64,000 nt of DNA from Cubamyces lactineus (Eukaryota; Basidiomycota; Agaricomycetes; Polyporales; Polyporaceae): NCBI GenBank assembly GCA_022376465.1, contig JACDTU010000013.1, forward strand, positions 492,501 to 556,500. Direction: 5' to 3'. A program made the position numbers and the translations under genes. The notes beneath the pieces were generated by a model. It saw only the letters and a program-made list of their open reading frames with translations. It ran no database searches and was not told where the DNA came from. Positions within the stretch are counted from its first letter, which is position 1, and every line of letters begins with the position of its first letter. Below are positions 54,850 through 64,000 of the stretch, piece after piece.

Positions 54850-57558
54850 ATGCCTCGCGTTCCGTCCACCTCCTCTACGACCGGAGCAACGACTCCCGCT
54901 CACTTCATTCATACTGCCGAGGCTCACTTCGTGGACAATGCTGGCCGTACTCTTATTCTACGTGGGGTCAACCTCTCCGGAGCGGACAAAGCTCCAGTGG
55001 GCGCACAGTCTCAGACATTGGACGGCTTCTGGGAAGCCGGAGAGAGCGGGGAGGAAAGCTTCATAGGGCGACCGCTCAATCTCGACGACGGTTCTGCCGA
55101 TGTACACCTCTCACGATTAAAAGGCTGGGGCTTCAATATGCTACGCTATGTCGTGACCTGGGAGGCGTTGGAGCATTCAGGCCCGTGAGTGTCAGAACTG
55201 TATGCAAGTACTGGATGCAGTGGGTCTCAACATCCTTCAGAGGGAAGTACGACTATGAGTTCATGGATTACACCGTTCGCGTACTGCGAAAGTGCAAGGA
55301 GTACGGCTTCAGGGTCTATATGGACCCTCATCAAGACATTGTAAGTCTTCACAATATTGTCCTGAACCCCACAAGATGACCTACGTGCGGTCTTGCAGTG
55401 GTCGCGCTTCTCCGGAGGCTCTGGTGCGCCTTACTGGACGCTACTCGCCTGCGGAATCAACCCTCGCAACTTCACTGCGACCCAGGCCGCCATTATCCAT
55501 TCCGAGTACCCTACGCCAGCTGAGCCCAACCCTGTGGAACTTCCAGCCATGCTCTGGAGTACCAATTACGGACGTCTCGCCTCGCAGACATTGTTCACCC
55601 TTTTCTTCGCCGGCCGCGACTTCGCGCCGAAATGCATCATCGACGGGCAGAACATTCAAGACTACCTTCAGTCGCATTACATTGCAGCTTTTGGTGAGCT
55701 CGCTGACCGCATCCGCGACGCGGGCGACCTCCTGGACGACTGCGTAATCGGCTGGGACAGCATGAACGAGCCGTACGAGGGCTTCTGTGGTTACCCTGAC
55801 CTCAACACTGTGCCGACGAAGCAGACATCCACACTGAAGAAGGGTTCCTTCCCGACGCCTGCGCAGTCTCTACGACTGGGTATGGGCCAGGCCCAGACCG
55901 TCGACAACTGGAAGTTCACGTCCATGGGCCCCAAGCGCGACGGCACAGTAACCATTGACCCCAAAGGTACCAAGATGTGGGCCAGCCCCGAGACAGAACC
56001 ACACGGCGTCCACCCAAAATGGGGTTGGCGACGCGGTCCCGGATGGAAGCTCGGCACTTGCATATGGGCGCAGCATCTCGTCTGGGACGTCGACACTGGC
56101 GCTGTGCTCACGCCTGACTATTTCCGCTACCGCGCGGATGGCGGTCAGATCACCTTCATCGACGACTACTGGCGCCCGCATTGGCGCGCTTTCGCTTCGC
56201 GCATTCGACGGTCTCATCCGGAGGCCATCCTGTTCATCGCCCCACCTGTGTTCGTACCCCCTCCCGAGATCGGCGAAGACATGCTCAAGGGGCGGTGCTG
56301 TCTCTCACATCACTACTATGACGGACTGACACTCGTCACACGGCACTGGAACTGGTTCAACGCGGATGCCTTGGGCATCCTGCGGGGCAAGTATTCCTCG
56401 AACCTGCCCGCTGTCAAGATAGGCGAGCGTGCCATCCGCAAGTCTCTCCAGGAGCAGCTGGGATACCTCAAAGACGACGCCAAGATCCTCGGTTCCTACC
56501 CGACGATCATTGGCGAGATCGGCATCCCATACGACATGGACGGCAAGCGTGCGTACGGCTACACGGACGGCGGGAAGTACAAGGGCGACTTCTCCAGTCA
56601 GCAGAAAGCCCTTGACGCCAGTCTGAATGCCGCGGACGGTCCCAACACCCTCAATTACACTATGTGGAATTACTGCCCGGACAACTCGCACATGTGGGGC
56701 GACGGCTGGAACATGGAAGACCTGAGCTTATGGAGTCCAGACGACCTCCGGCCAACCTCGCGGTATCAGATGCACGCCAGCGACTCGTCCTCTGCCGCGC
56801 TCCTGAAGAAGGGCGGTAACTCGGTCGCGCCCTCTGCAGCGGCGTCAAGCCTGTCCCTGACAACGATCACGCCTGAGAGCCCCGCGGACGACGACACGGT
56901 CGTCCAGGAGCGCATGGGGTCGCGCGCCTTCTCAGGTTGGGAGAACGCCTATGACTTCCTCACAGACGGCGCGCGGGCAGTGAAAGCGTTCTGCAGGCCT
57001 TTCCCCCGAGTAGTTGTAGGCGTCCCTACCGACATACAGTTCGACATCTCGAAGGCGGAGTTCAAGCTGACCGTGACGGTGCGGCCTGAAGATGCGCCGC
57101 AGAAGGAACGTCTTGGCCTACCACCAGACGAGCCTGATCTCCCGACAGAGATATATGTCCCATTGGTGCACTACGCGAGCGACAGCGCACTCCCTGGTTC
57201 TCGCCAGTTGTCTACGGGCAAGTCAGGTTCCGCCACCCCCAGCGTCGTCGACGGTGCCCTCTCGAAGTCGTCAGACAGCTTTTCTGGCGTGACTCGTGCG
57301 CCGACCTCGGATACGTTGGATTCCTTCATCAAGAACTCTGACCAGCTGTCGCTTGATGTCACCGTCTCGGCTGGGGACTGGACCGTCGAGGGGCAGACGC
57401 TTAAGTGGTGGTACCCCGTCCCATCCTCGGGCCCCGCGCGCGAGTACACGATCACGATTCGCCGTGCCGGCGGTGTTATCAAGGTAGCAGATGGGGGTTC
57501 CGGTGCCCTCGCCTCGTTGTGGTCGAAGTGCTTGGGCGGCTGCTGCACCGTCATGTAG
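54850..57558 (+). CDS. GH5 glucocerebrosidase / steryl-glucosidase-like enzyme (EGCrP-type)
   Basis: Glycoside hydrolase family 5, resembling fungal EGCrP1/EGCrP2, which hydrolyse glucosylceramide or ergosteryl-glucoside inside the cell. Exons are 54850-55184, 55241-55340 and 55399-57558, encoding 864 residues. No signal peptide is seen, as expected for this cytosolic/vacuolar group. N-terminal TIM-barrel strands include [40 protein letters not shown] and [20 protein letters not shown]. The acid/base is Glu of [13 protein letters not shown] (about residue 269) and the nucleophile is Glu of [13 protein letters not shown] (about residue 518). The barrel closes with [20 protein letters not shown]. 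The remaining ~270 residues form a beta-rich C-terminal domain with Ser-rich linkers, ending [13 protein letters not shown]. The CCTVM tail looks lipidation-like: C-T-V-M fits a CaaX prenylation box with Met at the end, which is an observation worth testing. Confidence 0.92.
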
Positions 57559-58200
57559 CGGACTCGCCGGGAGGTTTGTCAGCCAATATGAATGTGTAGG
57601 TCCGCCCGAGGCTGTCTTCTCACATTCTTGCATTCTAGATACGTCGACATTGCTTTCTTGTACTTTTCGCACCGGATGGAATTGGAGTGTACTATAGTCC
57701 ATCAGTATATGCACAGCTTGCGGACACGATTATCATGATACATGTATGCTTAGTCTTCTTCACTTGTACATCCCCACTCCTCTATCCTCGATTGATGCCA
57801 TGATAGTTTCCTATATATCCTCCGGTGCAGCGGAGCACTTTAGGGTGCTTCAAGCTTCGGGAACTACATCTGCTGCCATTGACCACTCGTCTCGTACCGC
57901 CTCTGCTGAATGACGAGACCACAGCTTGGGTGGAAACGCAAGTCGACCAACTGTTGGCAGTTGTGCGCGTAAGGCGTCCCAGCTACACGTTGCATCTCAC
58001 GATGCGCATACACTTTGTGCACAACTCAGACTTCCACGAACACAAATACAGAGTCCAGACGTATGCGTAGTCCTAAGAACAGTCCCACCAGTCAGATCTT
58101 CCCCCACTATATCATGAACCTTACGAACCTCGAGCTGCGCGCACCTGCTAGTACTCTTAGGCTATGTGGGGCCGCCACTCCTGGCCCGAGGAGATCTGCC
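57559..58200. other. Intergenic region, nothing recognised
   Basis: 3' region of the GH5 gene and of the minus-strand small gene. No features seen. Confidence 0.45.
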
Positions 58201-58494
58201 TCACAATTCATCTCCGCCTCTCTTCGCCCTCATCTTTGGTCTTTCCTGCACATCCACCCGCAGGACGCCTGGGAGACTTTTGAGAGCATCCAGGAGCTCG
58301 CCCTGCACTTGGGTCCAGCTCTCGCGGGGCACGCTGAGAATTTGGACGTCCTGCAGCTCGCCGACGCGGCCCAGGCGTGTGATCAGAGGGTGGATGGCGA
58401 GGCCGTCCGGATCGTTGTGCAGCGCAGAGGTGGGCGAGAGCGTGACAGTCAGAAGAACGTTCTCTTCGTGGTTCTGTGCCAGAGCTGTAGACAT
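58201..58494 (-). CDS. Small protein of unknown function, 97 residues
   Basis: Not recognised. From ATG 58494 the frame reads MSTALAQNHEENVLLTVTLS and later HPLITRLGRVGELQDVQILS, SWTQVQGELLDALKSLPGVL and RVDVQERPKMRAKRGGDEL. The alternation of hydrophobic strands and an amphipathic helix suggests a small alpha/beta (ferredoxin-like) fold with a basic tail. An upstream open frame continues past the ATG in another phase, so an extra 5' exon is possible. I regard it as likely coding because the residue pattern is much more ordered than that of the competing plus-strand frames. Confidence 0.5.
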   Translation of the reverse strand: MSTALAQNHEENVLLTVTLSPTSALHNDPDGLAIHPLITRLGRVGELQDVQILSVPRESWTQVQGELLDALKSLPGVLRVDVQERPKMRAKRGGDEL

Positions 58495-58864
58495 TGCAGA
58501 TCGCAGAAGGTGCCGGCAAGTATAAGTTCAACGGTATATGATGATGGTGGCGACAAAGTACTGTACGGGCTCGCGCTTCGCCCCTCCCGTCGCCCGATCT
58601 GGCTCCAATCTCTGGCTCTGGCTCCGTTCCCCACGGTGTCGTTCTTCATCCCAGAACCCAAGGTGCAATGCGTACTACACGACGTTGCTTAAGCTTCACA
58701 ACTTGCCGAGTCGAGGCCGACGATGACATCCGCGATAACACTGGTTAAGGCTTCGTCAAACAGAACGCGCTGCAAAAGTGTAAACATGAGCTTGGCCTGA
58801 TACCATCACCACCTCTCCTCGTACTCTCCTCATCCTAGATCTTCTGCACCATCTGCTTCACAAC

Positions 58865-60076
58865 ATGGCTCACACACCCGGCGGCATCGATTGCAGTATC
58901 CCCCTCGAGTCGCAAGTCGGCGGTCACCCAGGCGTGCGCACGAGTGAAGACGGCTCGCTGCTCATCAAGCCTGCGCTGCCGCGCGAGGTGGCGTTCTACC
59001 AATCCGTCGCAGGCGACCCCGGGTTTGCGCCCCTGCGCCCGTTTGTACCCAAGTTTTACGGCACGCTTCGCCTCGAGGGCAAAGTCGACGAGAGCGCGGC
59101 ATCGGCTGAATCAGGCGGGTCGTTGAAAGTGGTGGAGCATGTCGTCGCAGAGGAAGAGAAAGATAAGCTCTCCCTTCCGATGCCTACGAGTGTGCTGCGC
59201 GAGGATGCCAGGCTCATAACGAGTCGTGTATACACAGTCCTTAGTGCTAGAGAATCTCTCGCACTCGTTCTCGAAGCCTAACATTCTTGACATCAAACTT
59301 GGAACGGTCCTCTACGACGACGAGGCCTCGCCAGAGAAACGCGCGCGCATGGAGAAGACCGCGCGCGAGACGACCTCGCTCGAGACCGGGGTCCGCCTTA
59401 CAGGATTCCAGGTGCGCCACCCTGTGCAACCAGCATCCATCACTCAAGCCTCATGTCCAAGCGGTAGGTATACGACTTGGTCACCGGCAAGGCGGTGAAC
59501 ACCCCCAAATCGTACGGAAAGTCCATCACGGCCTCAGACCTCCCGCATGGCATCGCGCGCTTCTTCCCCATCGCACCTGACGTCCCCACCCCGCAAGCGA
59601 TCGCCCCCGGCGCTGCTGAGAACGATGCTCCAGGTGACCGGCCCGCGCAGGGCACTGGCCTGCCTGCGGACATCCTCGCGCCCCTCTTGGAGTCTCTCAG
59701 AGAGGACATTGCAGAGATCCGCGCGGCTCTGACCGAAGTCCATCTGCGCATGGTCGGCGCGAGTTTGCTCGTTGTGTACGAGGCGGATTGGGAGCGCGCT
59801 CGCGCGGGGCTGGAGTGGCTAGAAGAGGGCGGCGACGAAGATGAGGACGAAGAGGATGAGGACGACGAGGACGAAGAGGATGCGGAGGGCAAGAAGCGCG
59901 TGGGCCCGCCGTACACTGTGAAGCTCATCGACTTCGCGCATACAAAAATTGTGCCAGGTGCGGGACCGGATGAAGGTGTTTTGAAAGGCGTCGATACGGT
60001 GTTGCAGCTCTTGGACGGGCGCATCGAGCAAGTGAAGGCAGTAATAGCAGCTAAAGAAAAGGCCGCGACAGAATGA
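58865..60076 (+). CDS. Inositol polyphosphate kinase (IPMK/Arg82-like)
   Basis: Kinase of the inositol polyphosphate kinase superfamily, phosphorylating soluble inositol phosphates (the IPMK branch also acts in transcription control). Exons are 58865-59191, 59238-59411 and 59468-60076, encoding 369 residues. The N-terminus GGIDCSIPLESQVGGHPGV with LLIKPALPREVAFYQSV is typical. The catalytic PxxxDxKxG motif is PNILDIKLG (Asp about 127, Lys about 129), preceded by LVLENLSHSF. Next come ETTSLETGVRLTGFQVYDL, the family's TxxTxGxRxxG-like block, and SYGKSITASDLPHGIARFF. The metal-binding end is VKLIDFAHTKIVPGAGPDEG. A 27-residue acidic stretch (EEGGDEDEDEEDEDDEDEED and on) is inserted just before it, which is common in IPMKs. 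Intron 1 is only 46 nt with a weak GTGCTG donor. IPMK is favoured over IP6K by size, but this is not proven. Confidence 0.9.
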
Positions 60077-60301
60077 ACAGTTTCGGCGTTCTATGCGGGT
60101 TAGATGCAAATGTATCGAAAGGCTTCTTGATGTATTTCTACCGGACTGGCGATCACTGTGCTGGTGTTTAACGTTTATTCCCGAATGTACAATGCACGAT
60201 GATCATCGCCAGTCTTCTATGACATTAGGTGTATCCGTGCACATTGTGATTAGTAGAGCGGTATGTGGGGAGGGGAAAAGATAGCGCAAGTGTAGTGGCG
60301 G

Positions 60302-61169
60302 CTATGCCGGGCTCGGAGACGCGCTTGAATCAGACGATGTATCTGAAGCACTGTCTTCCGGTTGGGAACTCGACGAACTTGGTCTCGAGCTCTTGACCAG
60401 GTCGACCCGGGGGAGGGGTAGAGGGGTGCCTTCGAACTCTGCCCAGCCACCCCTCAAACCGATTTCCACGACGCGTTGCAGTATTCGCGCGAGCTCGTCA
60501 TGTCTGGTCCGTGGGATCAACATGTGTTCAGCCATAGGTAGATGCGCAGAGTAAAGCCGCGCGCACCGCATAGACTCCTCCGCTAACCGCTCCTCGTACG
60601 TCCTCGACAACGTGTCTAAGCGCTTGTGAAGCTCCTCTACGTCCGCCTTGAGCGTGTCCAGCGAGTCATCTACCGCGTCTCTCCGTTTTGTCTGATTCCT
60701 GGAGGAACGCCATGTTTCTGCTATGATGAGCGCTGCGGCCACGGAAAACAGGAAGCCTTCGGCGAGCGCGTTCGCGCCGTTCTCAATGGCCCTACAGCCT
60801 TGGTCAGACGTCGCACGCTTGGGCACAGGTAATTCGTGACGCACTTGGTTTCGGACAAAGGCCTGACATGCTTCGCGGGCTCTCCGAGAAGATTGGTACG
60901 TAGCCTCACTTCCGTCTGGTACATGCGCTGCGCGAGGCCAACGCAGAACGAGCGGAACTTCTCGTGTCTGTAACATGCCTAGTATCAGTATCGCGCGTGA
61001 CGGTATATGGATATAGCAATAATGTTCAATTGGACGCACTGTTTAGCTTGGACCTTGATCTGGTTGCTGATGGGTTTCGCTAGCGTCTTGCATCGTTGAG
61101 TGTGGGGAAGAGGCACACACGTCCTGAACTCACTCGGATGAGAAGTTGGGCAATCTTCGCGGAGGCCAT
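60302..61169 (-). CDS. OPA3: OPA3-like mitochondrial protein
   Basis: Mitochondrial protein of the OPA3 family, implicated in mitochondrial shape and lipid metabolism; its exact biochemical role is unsettled. Minus-strand exons start at 61169 with MASAKIAQLLIR. They continue TLAKPISNQIKVQAKQ, HEKFRSFCVGLAQRMYQTEV, RLRTNLLGEPAKHVRPLSET and AIENGANALAEGFLFSVAAA with LIIAETWRSSRNQTKRRD. Each junction (GTGAGT, GTGCGT donors; CAAG, ACAG, GTAG acceptors) keeps frame. The hydrophobic segment LAEGFLFSVAAALIIAETW is the membrane anchor. A coiled coil follows (LDTLKADVEELHKRLDTLS) and then a Ser-rich tail, PSSSSSQPEDSASDTSSDSS, ending ASPSPA. The tail is longer than in animal OPA3. It is convergent with the inositol kinase gene, 225 bp away. 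Confidence 0.93.
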
Positions 61170-61635
61170 GGCGTTCTAGGCTCGACTATGAGCGATATAG
61201 AATAGCTTTATGACCGCAGGCTCGTAAGGATCGTGGTGGGTTGTGAGGGGAGGTCGAGACGAGTGCACGACTCGGACTTGGTGTGGAGGAAGCCTCGGGA
61301 AGCTCGCGCGGCCGAGCGTCGTCGTCAGTCCGGCCGACGGTCCGGCTTCCGATAGTAGCAGAACATCGTCCATTTGGAGAAGCACTTCTAATTTTGATCG
61401 CCTTGCTCTCATACCATCACCATTGCATTCCACAGGATACCTCAGCTTCAGCATATACTCGAGAAAACGTCAAGCTAGTACTTGCACTTGTCTGTGTGTG
61501 CGGGCCTTTCTCTGCGATGCCAGTGTTGCAAAGCCGCAATGCGAACGTCCAGGTCCGTTATGCGAAAGCTTCAAATGAGTGCGAATGATATCTGAGATGT
61601 AACTCTAGGAGGATACGACACAGACAGAGCACGAG
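61170..61635. other. Divergent promoter of OPA3 and the DUF6697 gene
   Basis: About 470 bp between two divergent genes. No motif was recognised. Frames inside it on the plus strand may be leader sequence. Confidence 0.4.
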
Positions 61636-63481
61636 ATGATCATTCGCCTCGAGAGGCTTCGTATACAGGAGGCTCTGACCGCTCGCGACGTCGCCGTCGA
61701 ACGTCTTGCCGAGGCATGCGCTGCTCTGCGTGACAGAACGGCCGCAATCAAGCAAGTCCAGAGCGAGAAAGAAGAGCTAGAGAGGAGTTTGGAGCAATAT
61801 CGCAAGTCAAACACGTACCAAGAAGAGAAGAAGCCTGCTGCAGAGGAAGTTTCTCGACTGACCGAATGCCTGCATGCGATTGAACAGAAGCTAGCCTCCC
61901 TGGATTTGTCTGCAAGCCAGTATGCGTATATGCTAGGTGGCGAAGACAAGGAGAACGAACGTGGATATACGGTAGTTCGGCACTCGCAGAGTACCCGTAT
62001 GTTGACCTTACTGAGATCTCGGTACCTGCGTTCCTTTAGGATCTCAAGCAGGACCTCGCAAATACGATCAATAGGCTTATCAAATCCCTCCACGTTGAGG
62101 CCGGCACAGTGGAGACACTGAAAGATATCTCCAACGCGCCTGCGTCAATTGCACAAACATCTCTATTGGCGGTCAGAGAACCGGAACTGCCTGATTCCCC
62201 CTGGACTCCTCTCGATGCGGATACACGAGTCTGTGTCATTAGTCTTCACAGCACGCTTCTAAGCACCGTAGAGCTTACGCATATGTGCCCAGAGCGCCCT
62301 CCCTACCGCCAACACTGCAGAGAAGATAGAGGCCAGATATTCTGTGCTAGCCGCGCTGCCTCTTCCCTCAGGCATTCCCGATGATGCTTTGACTCCGATC
62401 GTCATCCCAGCGCCTCACACGCTTCATGACTTCATCACCACGACTTCAGGAGTGAGTGTACAACATTTTTGTACTTATCACGTAGAATAGCTGATGATGA
62501 ACACGTTTTAGTTGCTACGCTCTCAGTACGTCCAGCTCGACTCACAGATGGGACTTTGATACGCATATATCTAGGATCGGAAACTATCGCGTCTTCCAGC
62601 AGCCCACCACAACCTGGTGCCCCGAGCGCGAAGAACATGGATACTACTTGGCCCCTATATACAGGTGCAGCACCAATCCACGGGTCAATACCGCTCACCG
62701 CTGGTCGGTTGTGGACATCGCTGCAAACCTCGACAAGCCTACCGGTACGTTTTTGTCTGGTCGCGATGACTAATCTGGCCAAATTGTTCTGGTAGAGTGC
62801 TTCTTCAACAAAGACGGCAAGTGGTACTACGCTGGAACGTATAAGTCGTTCCGGCTGGAAGACCTCTGTCCTCAAGAATGGGAATGTCTCTCCACCGAGG
62901 TTCGTCTGCATCTATGTTGACATCCGGACGTCTTGTACTTGATGATATGCGCGCAGACGTCGCATGCGCTTATTCGCGAGACTCTCGCCGGTCGCAAGAA
63001 CACCTCCCCACAGAACGTGTACGAAACCGGGCAGCTCTATTCCGCCGGTGCCCTCAGGGTGGCTTGCATCGGTCTTCAGTGCATCGGCTTCAACGACCTA
63101 CTCTACCGCAGCCTCCTTGATCACGCCGCACACTGTACGCTCACTGGCAAGTGGCGTGCAGCCGGGTACGGCCACGGCGGTACTGTCGGTGGCGGCGTCG
63201 CAAGTGCTGGCTTAGGCCTCGGAGGAGGGTCGACTTGGAACTCGGCCTTGAACGCCAACGCCAACACTGCCAGTAGCTCCGGTCCCGGTTCTCCTCTGGC
63301 TGGATTCTCGTCTCCTGCAGGCGCCTTCGCTCATCTCTCTGGTACTGGCGCGGGCCTAGGGAATACTCCGGGAAGCCCTGTTACGCCGTTCGGTTCTCCT
63401 GGTCAGCGAATTGGACGCGTCCCTGGTCTGCTTTCGGTACCTCCATCGCTCGCTCGGAACGCTCAGTCTTCTGGCGACTAG
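61636..63481 (+). CDS. DUF6697 protein with N-terminal coiled coil
   Basis: Basidiomycete family of unknown function. The N-terminal ~120 residues are a coiled coil (MIIRLERLRIQEALTARDVA, then KQVQSEKEELERSLEQYRKS). A middle region has KQDLANTINRLIKSLHVEAG and SALPTANTAEKIEARYSVLA. The conserved DUF6697 core reads RIGNYRVFQQPTTTWCPERE, EHGYYLAPIYRCSTNPRV, ECFFNKDGKWYYAGTYKSFR, LEDLCPQEWECLSTE, ETLAGRKNTSPQNVYETGQL and GALRVACIGLQCIGFNDLLY. A Gly/Ser/Ala-rich tail with GTVGGGVASAGLGLGGGS ends AQSSGD. Clear introns lie at 61997-62040, about 62454-62510, 62752-62799 and 62899-62956. The join between TTTSG and the core needs either a 22-nt intron (about 62527-62548) or an undetected error; see findings. 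The start could lie further upstream. Confidence 0.8.
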
Positions 63482-64000
63482 GACTCATCCACTGCTCTTG
63501 GAGGGCTTAAACCCTGACTGGCTTGAGTCTAGTGCAAAAACTCTCATTGTGTTTCTATCGCAAAGCCTTGGAAGTTACATCTGCTCCAACTGCACGATGG
63601 GCTTCGTTCAAATGTCGCTGCGTCTCTTCATACGTTCTTCAACGGCCTACTGTATCCTGTATCCTCGTTCGTTATTCTGAGAATCCAGACCTACCAAGCC
63701 ATGATCGTGTCCCGTCGCGTTGTCCCTTGCATGATACGAGCAGTTGCATCGTGTTACAGAGCAGTCTAAACCTCGTCGTTTGACTCTCTGGTTGCGCGTC
63801 CCTTCTGCCAGCGCCCAGAAGAGCATATAGCGTTGACCAAGGCCTATAACGGAGCAACGTCGAAAGAGGCTTGTATAGCTTACTCACACTTCGCGGATCG
63901 GAGCAGCTTCTCGGAGTCCAGATAAGTGTGCATGCTATAAAATGCAGATGCTGGTATAAAAATACAATGGTCCGGGAATAATAGAATAGGTATCCATCGG
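63482..64000. other. 3' flank at the window edge
   Basis: 3' UTR of the DUF6697 gene and possibly the end of a gene beyond the window. No feature supported. Confidence 0.4.

Noticed and set aside
1..64000. LTR retrotransposons, rRNA genes, riboswitches
   Set aside because: No long direct repeats with reverse-transcriptase or integrase motifs, no rRNA-like sequence and no TPP-type riboswitch was recognised on reading both strands.

Overview
The window is nuclear DNA from a basidiomycete fungus, most likely an Agaricomycete (mushroom or polypore type). Genes are split by many short GT-AG introns of about 45-70 nt. The window carries families typical of Agaricomycetes: a DUF6533 membrane protein, a DUF6697 protein, F-box proteins and tandem P450s. 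Housekeeping genes are clearly eukaryotic: CDC73, eIF2A, OPA3, RFT1, ATG15 and an inositol polyphosphate kinase. All protein identities come from reading translated motifs; no database search was run, and exon joins are manual.

Layout. 0-8.6 kb: a DUF6533 membrane protein gene (+), a 501-bp MITE, a Ser/Pro-rich orphan gene (+) and a 432-bp hairpin-bearing MITE. 8.6-18.4 kb: a single-pass membrane protein (-, with a frame break in its membrane segment), tRNA-Glu(CTC), eIF2A (-) divergent from CDC73 (+), then an F-box gene (-) that looks decayed. 19.6-24.3 kb: two tandem DHA1-type MFS transporters (+). 24.8-28 kb: a small basic-tail gene, an intronless F-box/LRR-like gene (-) and a third MITE with very long inverted repeats.

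28.2-50.4 kb: the accessory heart of the window. Five paralogous P450s and one P450 relic all lie on the minus strand. RFT1 (-), ATG15 (+) and a SAM-dependent methyltransferase (-) sit between the first P450 and the rest. Three of the P450s share a 17-bp element centred on GCGTACGC just upstream of TATA. The other two share a different promoter block. The methyltransferase has a perfect 30-bp palindrome just upstream of its TATA box. With the MFS pair nearby, this resembles an oxidation, methylation and export locus with no recognisable backbone-forming enzyme in view.

50.4-64 kb: a conserved basidiomycete protein of unknown function (-), a GH5 glucocerebrosidase/steryl-glucosidase-like enzyme (+), a small unknown protein (-), an inositol polyphosphate kinase (+), OPA3 (-) and a DUF6697 coiled-coil protein (+).

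The MITEs all show apparent 3-bp target duplications. Several one-base frame breaks occur in otherwise convincing genes, so either real decay or residual assembly indels must be considered.
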